Positions 35,201 to 47,338 are shown, numbered from the stretch's first letter. The stretch is 64,000 bases of DNA from Euptelea pleiosperma (GCA_035048495.1 CM068549.1:9035822-9099821); one strand, 5' to 3'. Program-made: numbers and translations. The notes: generated by a model from the letters alone, not told the origin.

Positions 35201-37011
35201 GGTGAGCGGCAGATCGTGAAGGAGAAGGAGTAGAAGAAAAACCAGGAGAAGAAGACGCTGGTGATGGTATTGCCGGCCGGAGTTGCAGGCGCAACTCCTG
35301 CGAGAAAAGAGAAAGAAGAGGAAAGAAGAAAGAAGAAAGAGAAGGAGAGGACGGTTCGTGGCGTGGTGAGCAGGGGTTGGACAGCAGCTGGAGGAGGATA
35401 AGAAGAACAAGAAGAGAAGATGGAGGAGAAAAACAGCCAGAGTTGCAAACCTGCAACTCCGACGAAGGATGAGGGAAGAAGACAAAGAAGAAAGGAGCCA
35501 GAAGAGGGGAAGAAAGTGGGGGGGAAAGAGGGGAAAGGATAGGGAGAAGGATTGGAAGAGATTGGAGGGGGATTAGGGTTCAAACGGACCCTTCTCCTTC
35601 CCCTTTTAAAGCTCCCTATTTCCATAAAGGAAATAGGATATTTTTCAAAAATAAAAAAAATAAGAAATTTTTTTTTTTTTTTATAAATAAAACCCAACTT
35701 TTCTTTGGGGAATTTCCCCATTTAGTGGACCCCCCATTTTTTAAAATTTAATTGAAATTGTTTTAAAATTCACGGGGTCCACTAAATGGTCGGACAGCGG
35801 GTCGATGATGATGGGCCCGGCTACTGGCCCACATGGATTGATGATGTCCATCGTCTCACAAGATGATGTGACAGACAATCTGATGGCGATCGGATGGCTA
35901 GTGACTTGATTGGGACCCAGATTGGTAGATCGACGGATCTAGAGAGATCCAACGATCCGGTGGAAGATCCAACGGTCCGATTGAAGATCCAACGGTCAGA
36001 AAGCTAAGGGAGATGAGACAGAGCCAATGGGCAGTAGTTCTGGGGTTAGGTCAGTAGATTCGAGGACCGAGAGATGAAGAGAGAGAGAATAAGGAGAGAT
36101 GAGAGAGAAAATATCAGAAAATGGAGATAAAAGTATTGGCAGAGGGTCTGAAACCCTGGTCTTCACTATAACCATCCTCACGCTTCTCCAGTAGAGTAGA
36201 CTATCATTCCTTGTTGACTCATGTGGCTTTAAACGCTTTGGTCCGTCTCTTGGTCATTGGCTCTCCTGCTCTCTTTGTTCTTTGGGCCGGCTTTTTGGTC
36301 ATCTTATTCAGCCCATATTTGGCCCATATCTTCTAGTCATAGCATGTGGGCTCTTTAAGCTTTGATAATGGGCTTTCCTGATCGATGTGGGCTCGCAAGT
36401 CTCGAGAATTGTCCCATCGGGGTTTCCTGCGACAGAAGAAGCGCGTAATGAGACTCTATCAGAATGACTTCATGTCTAGACTTCTGAAAATGTGTTTAAT
36501 GCATGCAAATATACCATTTCGTCCAGAAAAGTGTGTTCTACACAACAAAAGAGACTTTTACGTAGAAAAGTAGATAAATAAAGCATTTTAACGTAGGAGA
36601 GTGTGAAAACGCTTAGAAGATAACAGTGGAAAATACGCACTTTTAAGCGAATATCATAAACTCAAGTGACTCCCTCGATGGATTTTCGAGTAGCTTTGAG
36701 AAGTTGGACTTAAGCCATTCAAAGCTCACAGATTGGCCACTTATTGATTGAGTATTAGATTCATCAAGTGCATGTCCCAAGTATTTTTGCAACCACTCTC
36801 GAGCATTAATAGATGATACTGTAGATCCTGTCACAGGTCTACCAACAACTTTGAGTCCAAGAATGATGCTCACATCCTCTAATGTAATGGTCATCTCGAA
36901 GTGACGCATGTGGAAGCTATTAGTCTCGGGATGCCACCTATCCAACAACGCGGTTAACAAATGAGAGTCTTGAACAAATTGCCCAATATCACGAAGATAC
37001 CCCAAATCCAA
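32291..37011 (-). pseudogene. Plant mobile domain (MAIN-like) gene, broken by a solo LTR and frameshifts
   Basis: On the - strand, 37011-36662 encodes LTALLDRWHPETNSFHMRHF, TITLEDVSIILGLKVVGRPV and FEWLKSNFSKLL, the start of the PMD fold. The exon is cut after SLEF by the LTR 33933-36656 and resumes at 33927 with TRAYILFLVGTTIF, then in another frame ENCGEYAWGAAALAYLYRSM. A further exon (33603-33453) carries LACKWKERVRNHEDHHRYNL with another shift to DRMDDGN; the exon from 33378 starts VVWQPYRLLN and includes an LRQFG.EQG block; the last (about 32870-32291) is low-complexity and ends at donor CACCAT|GTAAGT. MAIN-like nuclear proteins support silencing and meristem order; PMD genes are also carried by transposons. 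Frameshifts plus insertion make this copy non-functional. Confidence 0.85.
33933..36656 (-). mobile_element. Solo LTR in a PMD exon, 2724 bp, TSD TAAAC
   Basis: TGAAAGTAGGG...GCGAATATCA with perfect duplication TAAAC at 33928-33932 and 36657-36661. Removing it rejoins the PMD coding frame, which proves the ends. Intron donor GG|GTAAAT (34274) and acceptor TTTTGCAG (ending 34008) give a 267-bp intron, the shortest here. Palindromes at 35276-35301 and 35437-35463. Confidence 0.95.
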
Positions 37012-38180
37012 CTCTTTTTACTATATCAATTTGCTCATCAATTAGATTCCATGACGCAACAATCCTTGTGTGATCATTGGATTTCACAACAATTCTTGGG
37101 TACAATACCATTTAACGAGTTACGATTATAACTATGTTCACGACAATGCATTTGATACAGTCAAAATAACAATATCAAATAGTGACAATGAATTGTACAT
37201 TTTCAGCCCATATAAAGGTTGTCATGTGATTTGCTTACTCGTGCAGAAGGGATTGGTCAATCGGACCCAAGTCTGATCGTCTAGACGTAAACGTGTCCAC
37301 CTAATTCCTGCATCAATTTGCAAGATTAAGGGTGAAAAAAATATATTGATAGATTGATAACAAAAATTACATGTTATAATGATATGAAGGTCGTCATGTT
37401 TTACTTCTCACACTAGCTTAAGGGTTGAGACTCTCGTGCATGAGGTCAATTTTTTCCTCCCAGATGAGAAAAAGGTAGAAATTATAGGGATTATATTATG
37501 TGCCACATTCGATACTCTCAGAGGCTTTTTGTAAGAGCGGTCCTCTCACTACTAGCACACAAAAAGCCAGTAGAATAAATCAAGTGCTCCTATACTCAAC
37601 TAAAGAGAAATTATATATATGTAATGAAAAATTATTAATTCCTTAGTCATACGGAAAGTACTCATTGAGAAAGTCAAAAAAATGAATTAACAATTCCAAG
37701 CAAACCAGCCTATTGTCTTGCTACCGTTAAAATGATAACCATTTCACTTTGAGCGAAACACACCATTTCACTTCTAGGAATTTCTCATGGATTAGTGCTT
37801 CGTAGTGGAATCACATTGAAATACTTGAAAATAGTTAATATCATATGGCCTGGTACGTGTCAAACATGACATGTATAGGGATACTACAAGAATCATGTTA
37901 AAAACTCATGTTTGTGACAGTCAACAAATAGCCGATACTTTTTGCAACATACCAAAATGGACCCATACAAAGTTAATGAATAACAGAATGTAACAGAGTA
38001 AGTATTTCCCTACAAAACCAAAAATAGGTGTTAATGATAAGGGCTTGATTTGGTATGACTTTTTACCGCATGAAATACCATGATAGGGAAATTTGTAACC
38101 TCTTAAGATGAATGAATAACAAATGTAAGCTGCTTGTTTAGATGATGTTTCTAGGTCACTTGCTGGCTGCAATTCAGTTC
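37012..38180. other. No gene recognised
   Basis: Upstream of the PMD exon on the - strand. A stretch at about 37230-37300 could code RWTRLRLDDQTWVRLTNPF before a GT, possibly a further upstream exon, but it lacks a family signature. The remainder is AT-rich. Confidence 0.35.
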
Positions 38181-38184
38181 TATT

Positions 38185-38720
38185 GCTTTGTTTTTAACCG
38201 GTAATATGAGCTTCCTCTGACAGCTCTTGTAAAAGTGATTGAACCTGTGCATGTGTCCTAAACCATATATCAGCATACGCATATAATTGTAGTCCTTCCA
38301 TGATCCTATAATTATAGACAACCGAAGCAATTCATTGTTCTGTTTATTATATAATTATAGAAATGGAACAACTGGAGTCATATCTCTATATCAACATATA
38401 TATAATTGCATGGACAACAGTGTTTCCATCCATGTACAACATTGAGTGTTTTTTTGTATGAGTTACAAAAACGAGATTCTGTTAAGAATGCTCACCGGTA
38501 TTTATCTTATTAAGAATGATCAAGATAAGTAACGTAGAGCATACTTACCATTTATCCATAATGACTTTCTCCAACAATTTTTAAGGACCCAATATGACCT
38601 TTTTGTATATCATCACGGGCATCAGGAATCACATTGAAAAATAGTAGAGAATCATGAACATCACCAAATGTAACTAGAGGATTGTATTGGAATATTAGAG
38701 CTGAAACAGACATCAGCCCA
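38185..38720 (-). pseudogene. Possible exons of an unrecognised gene
   Basis: Two stretches on the - strand look coding. About 38705-38550 reads LIFQYNPLVTFGDVHDSLLF and VIPDARDDIQKGHIGSLKIV, then a TAA and a good donor ATG|GTAAGT. About 38306-38190 reads MEGLQLYAYADIWFRTHAQ and VQSLLQELSEEAHITG, preceded by ATTATAG, a plausible acceptor, and followed by TAA. I do not recognise the protein. Stops inside both suggest a decayed gene; chance open sequence is the alternative. Confidence 0.3.
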
Positions 38721-39129
38721 TCAAATCAAAGCTACAAAAAGAATTTAAATCAATGCCACTGTTTATCTACAATTCCAGCCAAAATTTTAGTTGATAAAAG
38801 AATCAATGTATACCAAACGAGCCAAAACTTCGACTCTATAGGGTAACCCATGCTCATAGTGATGGAAATCACTTTGATTGATTATTGTTTTTACAATTGA
38901 TAGTTAATGCTCTTACATTTCAGTTAATGAACTAAAATATATTATTTACTTGGGTTGCCTTTTGGCGGTTCTTCAAAAATATGTTTCAGGTTAATTTACC
39001 AACTCACCGTTAACTAATAAAAATAGGTTAATCTTTTCTATGGCCATAAACCTCCAAATGATCATCATTATGTTTAAAGAACTCTGGATTTGGAAGAAAG
39101 AAATGGTACTTATTTCTTTGGGTGCTAAA

Positions 39130-39260
39130 ATATAACTATTAGATATCACCAATCAAGCTGATTTTTGGTGTATGGTTTCACCAATAGGTGGGCCAAACAT
39201 CCATAAGGTTAGTGGTCCAGAAAGAGTACTCCACGTCGCACTTTGGGAGAGGTGAAACTT
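39130..39260. mobile_element. Mutator-like MITE remnant
   Basis: AATCAAGCTGATTTTTGG and GGGCCAAACATCCATAAGG match the inner blocks of the foldback MITE at 46194-46601 (AATCAGGCTGATTTTTGG, GCCAAACATCCATACGG). Ends are not resolved. Confidence 0.6.
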
Positions 39261-40114
39261 CAAACTTTGAAGGCCTCGAGTGAAGGCAAATATTTTCTCC
39301 AAATAAATAGGAAACTAAATGGATAGCTTAGAAAGTTGATTCAAAATATGAGATCTGAAATGGTGGTCCTTGAGAAAGTGTTGAAGTTTTTGAGAAATAT
39401 GAGATCTGACAGGAAGACTAGTGGCATGAAGAAGTGGGTTGCAATGATGTTGAGAGTCTAGACTTTATTTCACTTTTCTTCAATACCCATTTTTGATTTT
39501 CTGTGTTTTTATAATTTTTTTGGTTGTACAGGTGATTATGAGTACATAGGTATAATGATGAAGGATGAGAATAGTGATTCAGTGAGGTTGATAATAGACA
39601 TAGATTTCAAATCTCAGTTTGAGTTGGCAAGGCCTACATCAACGTATACACAACTCTCAAGATAATCTCTCCCATCTGCACAACTACTAAACAGTCACTA
39701 AAAGAGAAAGGTCTACACATTCCTCCATGGAAAAGAACCAGTTATATGTAGTTGGTTAACAACGGTTGAGATTAGAGATTACAAATCAGGTCTATAAGCA
39801 CGTCTTAAAAAGTACTAAAAGCTGTCTATAAAAAAAACACTACCTAATGGTTAGAGATTACAAATCAGGGTGATTGTTGGTGTATATATACCGACTAAGG
39901 GGTGGGATAAACCCCATAGTTTGAAGTATCAATTCTTTTAAGGCGTTTTTTGAAGCAACTTGTCTCATGAATATTCAATTTTTTTTTAAGTATACTATAA
40001 TATTGCTAGAAATAGGGTCATTACAATACCTTCTAAGATCACTAATGATTCGGCTTGGAATAGAGTTTTTGCCGGAGTTGCCGTGGTAGCCCTCAGCCTT
40101 GGGGTGAGAAACAC

Positions 40115-40116
<2 letters not shown>

Positions 40117-40146
<30 letters not shown>
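40117..40146. repeat. (GA)n microsatellite
   Basis: About 15 GA units in a GC-richer island (40020-40320) between AT-rich stretches; such islands often mark a leader or promoter, here about 0.85 kb before the CCCH gene. Confidence 0.9.
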
Positions 40147-40147
<1 letters not shown>

Positions 40148-40319
40148 CAACTGGTATGGGAGAGGGAAAGACTGAGAGGAAGAAGAGGTTTGGGGGAGAG
40201 CGAGACGGAGAGAGTTAGACAACCGGCGACACGGAGGGAGCGCCTAAGAGAGAGCTAGAGACGAAGGGAGGGAGAGTTTTTCTTGGTTCAAAAGGGGTTT
40301 TAACCCTTTTGTTACAGAC

Positions 40320-40990
40320 GAGCCCTACCGAAGGGTAAAATCAGTATAAAATAGTAAAAAAGGCTGAAATGGACAATAGTTTCAAACTATAGCCCATTTC
40401 ACCTACATGACACTGTTTGTCATTTATTTGGCTAAAAGCCCTATATATATATATATTTTTTTTTTTTGGTTTATAACATTTATATAAATCTAGCGGGAGA
40501 AGGAAAGTCATTTTTTTATATTTTAAATATTTAGAAAGTAAAAAGTAGAAATAGATATTTAGAAAGTAGGAAAAAATACAAAATTGTCTTGTACGGTGCT
40601 TAGTCTTATGCAGGTGATAAAAAAAAAAAAGTCTTATGTAGGTCACCTCTACCTCGCGAGCTAAGCCGCTCGCCCCCTAGAGGCACCCTTACCCTTTTCT
40701 TAAAGCATTTTACATTTTGTTCACAAAAATACCCTTTTTCGTGACCGCTAGGAGAAGTCGCTCGGGGTGCCCCGATGACCTTTATGAGAAGTTAAGAGCC
40801 CTAAGCCCACCGAGAACGGCACCTGGAGAAAAGCTTTGTTCCACTTCTCTCTCGAACTGATCGGCTCTACTTTCTGCTTCAGAGGTCATCCGTCAAGTCT
40901 TAAGCTTTAGGCGAGAGAGAGAGCGCCCGCCCTGCAAAACTTCTAGCTGGGAAGAAGTTAAGAGTTTTTCTTTCTTTCTTTAGAGAGAAG
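40320..40990 (+). promoter_or_regulatory. Putative promoter and leader of the CCCH gene
   Basis: Contains a TATATATATATA run at about 40442-40456 and a CT/GA-rich leader (40840-40990) with GAGAGAGAGAG and TTTCTTTCTTT tracts directly before the ATG at 40991. No start site can be fixed from sequence. Confidence 0.35.
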
Positions 40991-41892
40991 ATGGACAGAA
41001 AGAAAGAGCCCTGCAGAAACTTCCAGCGTGGAAGGTAACCTTTTTTTTTTTTCTGTATTCTCTATAATTTCGCTTCAATGTTTCTTACTATCTTTCTTAA
41101 ACTTATTCAATTAATCAATCAGTCGATCAGTTGACTCAAGAAAATCCAATGAGTGAGTTTTCAGTCGAGTTCTTGGTTTCGAAAAGTAATTTTGTTTGCT
41201 TCTTCCAGTTGTCAATATGGTGAACGTTGTAAGTTTCTGCATGTCACTCAACAACAACCGAAACCTAATTCCTTTGGATTCGGACAGACTGGCTCACAGT
41301 TTCAGCACACAAATCAGCAGCAGCAACAACAAAAGCCAAATCCTTTTGGGTTTGGTGTACAGAACAGTTCACAGCCGAAAGGGCCTTCTGATTCTGGTCC
41401 CAAACATCAGAATCAATTCAAGGTTTGTTAATACATACCTCCCAACAATGAATTTAAAGCCCCTATATTACCAGTGAAAAAAGGTTGAAACTAGCTCATT
41501 TTTTTCCTCATGAAACAATTTGTCAATAATATGCTTGTTTCTAATCATGTACATCTGTTACCAGCCATTTGAAAACAAGTGGAACCGTTTCTCCTCTTTA
41601 GCTCCTGCGAACTCTAGTCCATCTCCACAAGCTGATACTCAGCCCCAGGTGGCTAATCATAAGTGAGTTATCTGTTTGCAAGATATGCTTGTTTTTTTTT
41701 GTTTTTTAGCTCTGTTACTCTCTGGAAATCTTTCTTCCTTTTGCTCTATAACTCTACCAGTATGCCCTAAATAAATGTGTTTTGATATATGTGTAGGTGT
41801 ACAGATCCTGAATCTTGCAAACGCCAAATTGTTGAAGATTTCGAGCATGAGAGACCACTTTGGAAGCTTACCTGCTATGGCCATTGGAAATA
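40991..41892 (+). CDS. CCCH zinc-finger, NUP42/CG1-like protein, first four exons
   Basis: Exons 40991-41034, 41209-41422, 41565-41662 and 41797-41892 join in frame with GT/AG borders to give 150 codons plus two bases. Residues 1-22 hold one C-x7-C-x5-C-x3-H finger (EPCRNFQRGS, CQYGERCKFLH); next comes a Gln/Pro-rich part with FGFG motifs typical of FG nucleoporins; then CTDPESCKRQIVEDFE and ERPLWKLTCYGHWK, the signature of plant CCCH16 / Nup42-type proteins of the nuclear pore, which act in mRNA export. Exon 4 ends in a split Tyr codon (TA|GTAAGT). The next exon is not visible: LINE fragments and the assembly gap lie downstream, so the gene is partial here, either with a long repeat-filled intron 4 or truncated. 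Confidence 0.88.
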
Positions 41893-41949
41893 GTAAGTTG
41901 TTCCATTTACATCTTGCATCGATTACACCTAAATTCAGCACAAGTTCCT

Positions 41950-42490
41950 TGTCTAAGCCCCCTAGAGCTAGAAAAAAATCCAGCCAGGGAGCCGTTCACA
42001 AGGATAGAAAAGGAAGCTGTCGATATGCACGCCTTAATCCATGCTCTCCACTATCACCCAAATCCATCCGCCCAAGCAAGTAGTATAAAAACTTCCAATT
42101 GACATGGTCGTAGGCTTTCACCATATCAACCTTGCATAAATTACCTCCGTTCCCTGATTCTTGAATCGATACATTCATTGGCAATCGGAACTCTATCAAG
42201 CATCTGTCTACCTTTCACAAATGCTCCTTGGAATGGGGAAATAATCGATCCTATAACCTCCTTCATTCTTGTAGCTAACACCTTAGAGATGATCTTTTAG
42301 GAGCTGCCCACAAGACTGATAGGACGAAAATCCTGTAAAGAGTTGTCTCCTTTCTTCTTCGGGACTAGAGTGACGAAGATGGTATTTGAGGCCCTATCTA
42401 GAAAAGCCTCTTCTTCAAACCCCTTGACAACTTGCATGAAGTCCTGACCCACATATTTTTCTTTTAAGCTCTCCAGTTTCTTCAAACAAC
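41950..42490 (-). pseudogene. L1-type LINE fragment, start of reverse transcriptase
   Basis: The - strand reads SNTIFVTLVPKKKGDNSLQ, then DFRPISLVGS, then in shifted frames SPFQGAFVKGRQMLDRV and VDMVKAYDHVNWKFLYYLL: reverse-transcriptase blocks up to the first catalytic region of plant L1 LINEs. Several frame breaks; no endonuclease seen. It lies antisense in the presumed fourth intron of the CCCH gene. Confidence 0.8.
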
Positions 42491-42829
42491 CACATGGCTG
42501 TCAAAGAAACTACTAATATACGCATGCTTGAGAGATTTAAAGCACAAACAAAGAAATTGGAGTTCCTTTGGTATTTCCATTTTTTCACCACTAAAGCAAT
42601 AAATAATTATGGAATTTCCAAATTCAAATATACACGTTTTCCAGAAGTTTCTAATATCATATTCCAAATGTTTTTATTAATGTTTCTTTGACGTTTCTGC
42701 ACATTTTCAAAATTAAAAAATACACGTTTTTATTATTGTTTCTTAAACGTTTTTGCACGCGTTTCCCAGTTTCGGGGAAACTATATCATACCCGTTTCGT
42801 AAATGCATTTTCCCTGGAAACGTCTATCA

Positions 42830-44640
42830 AATTTTTTTTTTGATAAGTATAATTTATCATTAAAAAAGGCCTAAACCGAACAATTACTAAAAGAGTTTTT
42901 AAGGAGGTCGAGGTGAACTATTATGACTACATCTATGCAAAAAGCGCTAATTAAAGCAAAGGAAAGTTACACAAGTGTCAGCCGTCTCTCGAGCAAATAG
43001 ACTCCCAACAAAAAACGAAATATTCGAAAACTAACCCTATGCATTCTATAAATAGTTTGGACCATAAAAATAGACCCCCCTTGATGCCTAGAACGATAGC
43101 CGCCATATTTTCACTCTTTCATTCAAACACTCTCTGGTTTCGCTCCTTCCAAAGTCCAAATAATCGCGATAGATAGCATCCTCCACAAGATTCGCCCTCA
43201 ATCTGAAAATGCATTAACCTTCCAACTTTGGAGGAGTTTCATCATGGATTCCGGCATGACCCATTTCATCCCAAACTCCAAGATAAAGAAAGTCCAAACC
43301 TGCCTAGCTACATCACAATGTAACAGGAGGTGATTAACTGACTCCCCATGACACCTACACATCGAACAATAATCAATAATCATGATTCCTCTTGCTCTCA
43401 AATGGTCCCAAAATTTTCTCCAAAGAAGCATCCTAAACAAAGAATGCAACCTTAGACGGTATTTTAGATCTCCATACCAAAGAAACAGGAAAGCTAATGT
43501 TGTCGGAACAATGTAACGCCTCATAAAAGGAACTCACCAAGAACAACCCTTCTTTGGTCCAAATCCACCTTCGTTCTGCGTGCCTGTCATCAATTGTACA
43601 CTTTGAAGTCGGCCAAGCATGCTAGCAAGGGGCTCGATTTTCCAATCATTAAGGTTACGCCTGAATCCGAAATTCCACCTCGTTGTCTCCCCTTCCTCGA
43701 TATAACAATCCTTAATAGACCAAGACTTCATCTCGGAAAGAAAATAAAGATCTGGATACTCCGTCATAAGAGAATCTACACCACACCAAGTATCCTCCCA
43801 AAATCTAATTCTGTTTCCTGAACCCACAACAAAATGAACACCTCTAGAGAAATCCGCGGAGTTCTTCAAAATTCTCCTCCAAACACTACAACCATATGTT
43901 TGACGAGCCAACCCACTTATCCACCCAAAGATCATCGTCCCATACTTACCCACTATTACTCTCCTCCATAAATTGTTATCCTCCACCCCGAACCTCCATA
44001 GCCACTTGCCCATGAGTGTTTGATTCATTACACTAATTCTCTTTATCCCTAGACCACCGTTATCCTTTGTTTTACACACAGATTTCCAATCCACCAAATG
44101 GAATATATGAGCTTCTAGTGTATCATTCCACAGAAAGTCCTTCATACGCTTTTCATTTTTTTTTTTGATAAGTATAATAAATAGGCAAACTGAATAGAAT
44201 GGACTTAATCAGAATCATCCTGCCCCCTTTAGATGGGTATCTCGCTTTCCATATTGCTAATCTTTGCTCGACTCTTTCAATCATAGGATCCCACAAAACC
44301 TTGGATTTATAAGATGCCCCCAAAAGAAGACCCAGATACGTTGTTGGAAAATGCTCGATGCTGCACCCCAAAATGCCGGCCAGAGTAGTAATATCCTCCA
44401 CTTCACCCACCGCATACACCTTACTCTATCAATATGGGAAACGCATTTCTTGGTAATTATGCTAAAGCCACTAAGGTAGGGGACATTGTCTACGCCTAAA
44501 TACTGTACATGCCTTTTGCCAGATGGGAATTGGACATGTGGCATGGAAGTCGAAAAGTCAATAAAAGAGTCAGCGAGTCGAAGGATAATCTTGAACATTA
44601 ATGTGTTCTAAGATCAAAGGCTTAGATTGTGCCACATGTG
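42830..44640 (-). pseudogene. L1-type LINE fragment, RT end and zf-RVT domain
   Basis: The - strand encodes FPTTYLGLLLGASYKSKVLW, RLAIWKARYPSKGGRMILIK (44419-44153), then DFLWND, NGGLGIKRISVMNQTLMGKW and GNRIRFWEDTWCG (44145-43534), and CSMCRCHGESVNHLLLHCD (43524-43198), the zinc-finger-like zf-RVT end of plant L1 ORF2. It finishes with TTATACTTATC plus poly(A) at about 42832-42855. A second ATTATACTTATC(A)n junction at 44153-44180 sits inside the coding order, so an internal deletion or second insertion occurred there. Confidence 0.85.
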
Positions 44641-44884
44641 ACTACCAAAGAACCTTTGATGATTGTCTGGAACAGAATTACAGCCATGAAGTTTAATAGA
44701 TTTCAACAGCTATGGAATAAAAAAGACAAAATTATATAAACCAACTTGATCACAACACATGGCAATAGAAGAAAAGAGAGGACTTATCCTTTTCAAAAAC
44801 TGTTTCAAAGAATCTATATTTATCTTCCAATATTCTGTGGTTGTGCTCTACCCACACTATCTATAAAATGACAAAGGAGAGCAT

Positions 44885-45115
44885 TTTCTAGAGTACTCGG
44901 CCTCTGGAAGTGAAGGCAACAAACCATCCATAAAGAAGGCTAAACACATTCTCAGGCATCACCCTGTAAATGCCAAAATCCTTGAAAAACCTGCACCACA
45001 CTACCCTAGTGAATTCATAGTGTATGAGGAGATGATCAAATGACTCGCCATTAGCTCTGCGCAGAAAACACACATTAGGAATTGTTTTACATTTGGTAAT
45101 GAGATGATCCATGGT
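44885..45115 (-). pseudogene. Second LINE zf-RVT fragment
   Basis: CFLRRANGESFDHLLIHYEF then TRVVWCRFFKDFGI is a diverged copy of the same zf-RVT region as 43524-43198, so it comes from another LINE insertion. Confidence 0.75.
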
Positions 45116-45578
45116 AAAAATCTTATTAAGGGATGCAATTCATGTAAAGAAGGCCACTGGAAGGAAAGATCCTATTCTATACCATTTTTACCAGAAAAGT
45201 TACCTTGAATTTGTTCCTTAGTAAATGTATGACTGAGAACTGGCTTCTTTTCTTGTACCAATGTCCATATAGTTTTTGTATCTCGACATCTTAGTTAGTG
45301 TTCCTAGTATGTATGGAATGCTGGTTGGAAGCTTGTCTACTTGACCACTACTCATCCAGATCTTGCATATTCTGTAAGCATTGTGAGTCAGTTTATGTAG
45401 GAGCCATAGGTTCCCCATTTTGAAGTTGTCAATAGAATTCTTTGATATATTAAGTGGGCCCCACTTATCAAAAAAAAAGAAAAGAAACAAACAGATCAAC
45501 TTGTGAGGTCGAGGTGAACTACGCAGCCAATCACCGAATCGGAAAGGAAGCTGAGGGCCCCCAAACTAACACGCGTCC

Positions 45579-45678
45579 NNNNNNNNNNNNNNNNNNNNNN
45601 NNNNNNNNNNNNNNNNNNNNNNNNNNNNNNNNNNNNNNNNNNNNNNNNNNNNNNNNNNNNNNNNNNNNNNNNNNNNNN
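45579..45678. other. Assembly gap (100 N)
   Basis: Exactly 100 undefined bases, the usual placeholder for a gap of unknown size. Continuity across it, including any downstream exons of the CCCH gene, is unproven. Confidence 0.98.
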
Positions 45679-46137
45679 TTATTGAATATATCATTATTTT
45701 AATTAAAAAAAGAGAAGACTTTCCTAAAAAAAAATGCACATTCCGTTAAAGATAGGGATACTATTATACCAACTTTAAAAATTAAAGATTATTTTAGCAA
45801 CTCAAAGAGGAGATAAGAAGAAGATATTCTGAGACTAGATGCTTTTATGTTCCGTATGTAAATGATTTTCTTTGAGGAATTTCCTATTTTTCTAGAAAAT
45901 ATATTTAGAAAAAAAGAGTTGTAGAAAGAGTGAAGCTAGGTAAACAGTTTCAATCGTCACATGGACCAATGAAGCAGAATGGGGACTTAGCCGGATCCCC
46001 ACACGGGTGACGCTTATTAACCTTCCACGTTAGACGGGTAGAATTGTTGTCCAATTAAGGAGCAATGGGCCCATGTAAGAGCGACATTCTTGGAAATTAA
46101 AGTTTCCTCTTTTCATTTATTTATTTATTTATTTATT

Positions 46138-46169
<32 letters not shown>

Positions 46170-46184
46170 TTTTTTTTTAGGTAA
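45679..46184. other. AT-rich spacer, no gene
   Basis: Nothing coding recognised. Simple TTTA, TTA and TA runs at about 46117-46172 precede the MITE. Confidence 0.5.
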
Positions 46185-46193
46185 TCATATTCA

Positions 46194-46601
46194 GAGTAAA
46201 ACCTGTGTCACAAGATGTTGTGACGGAAGCCTGTCACAGCACTCAATACGACCCACGTGGCATACTATTAGAGGACGATGACCGTATGGATGTTTGGCCA
46301 GTCACTCGGTGGACCAGTACACAAAAAATCAGCCTGATTAGTGATTTCTAACCAATTCGATTGAAGTTATTTTCATGGGTTGATTTTAACGGTAGGAATT
46401 TGAGCATTATTGAGCGTTATTTGGGTGCAAAAATCCAAAGGCTGTAAATACTAATCAGGCTGATTTTTGGTTTGTAGGTCCACCAAGGTACTGGCCGCCA
46501 AACATCCATACGGTCAGTGACCTCTGATCGTGTGACACGTAGCTCGTATTGAGTGCTGTGACCGGCTTCCGTCACAACATCTTGTGACACAAGTTTTACT
46601 C
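46194..46601. mobile_element. Mutator-like foldback MITE, 408 bp
   Basis: Terminal inverted repeats start GAGTAAAACCTGTGTCACAA on the left and GAGTAAAACTTGTGTCACAA on the right, and most of the element folds back on itself. The flanks are 9 bp: TCATATTCA (46185-46193) and TCATATTCG (46602-46610), one mismatch, as expected of Mutator-type insertion. No coding capacity. Related fragments lie at 39130-39260, 48245-48900 and 49610-49690. Confidence 0.85.
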
Positions 46602-46610
46602 TCATATTCG

Positions 46611-47093
46611 GATTACTTGGAGCACCGTGTCAATTGGAATAAAAGAAAATGAAATGAAAATGATAATTTCGTCTTCTTCGTGATCTTCGAAATTCGTGTA
46701 ATATGAATATAGACCCAGGGACCACAACTAATGGCGGAGCTAGGGGACCAGTGACGACCCGACTTTAAAAGATCTATTTTAGAAAATTAGACCACCCTAT
46801 TTCGAAAGCCACCGTCAAGCTCAACTGACCATCTTGTTCGGAAAGCCAAAAATTAAGACCAGCCAAAGTCAATCTCGATCCAGTTCATCCGTGGGCCCCA
46901 CATTTATGACCCCCTTTATTTTTTTGTAATTCATGCAAAAAAATTGAATCGGCTTTAACTTTTCTAAAACTTATTGAAACAACTACACTAGATCTAAAAA
47001 GCGCAGAAAAAAAGAAAAAGAAAAAAATCCAGCCCCCTTTTGCTCCTGAAAGCTCTTTTCCCTTTTTATTGTTGGCTCTCAAATTCGCAACTG
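46611..47093. other. Spacer, nothing recognised
   Basis: No coding signature, only short chance open frames. Confidence 0.4.
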
Positions 47094-47338
47094 GCCCTGC
47101 TTGGTTCGCTGCACTGAGATGCATTTTGCACTCCTTTGAAAATGCAATGAGTGGCAATGCAGCCAGTTGCCATGGTTTTTGGGCTTCACTCGTTTGCATC
47201 TATTTGTTAAGGAGTTTGCAAGGGCTTGGCAACCACTTGCACGCCAGATCATTTGCATGACCCCAATCAATGACTTGTGATCTCAAAACTGTGGCAAGTG
47301 AGTGCATTGCATCCGATTTGCATTGAACCAAGCAGGGC
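47094..47338. mobile_element. MITE with GCCCTGCTTGGTTC ends, about 245 bp
   Basis: The left end GCCCTGCTTGGTTC is repeated inverted at the right end (GAACCAAGCAGGGC), followed by TGCATT-rich subterminal sequence on both sides. A clear target duplication is not visible, so superfamily (hAT or Harbinger) is undecided. Confidence 0.65.
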
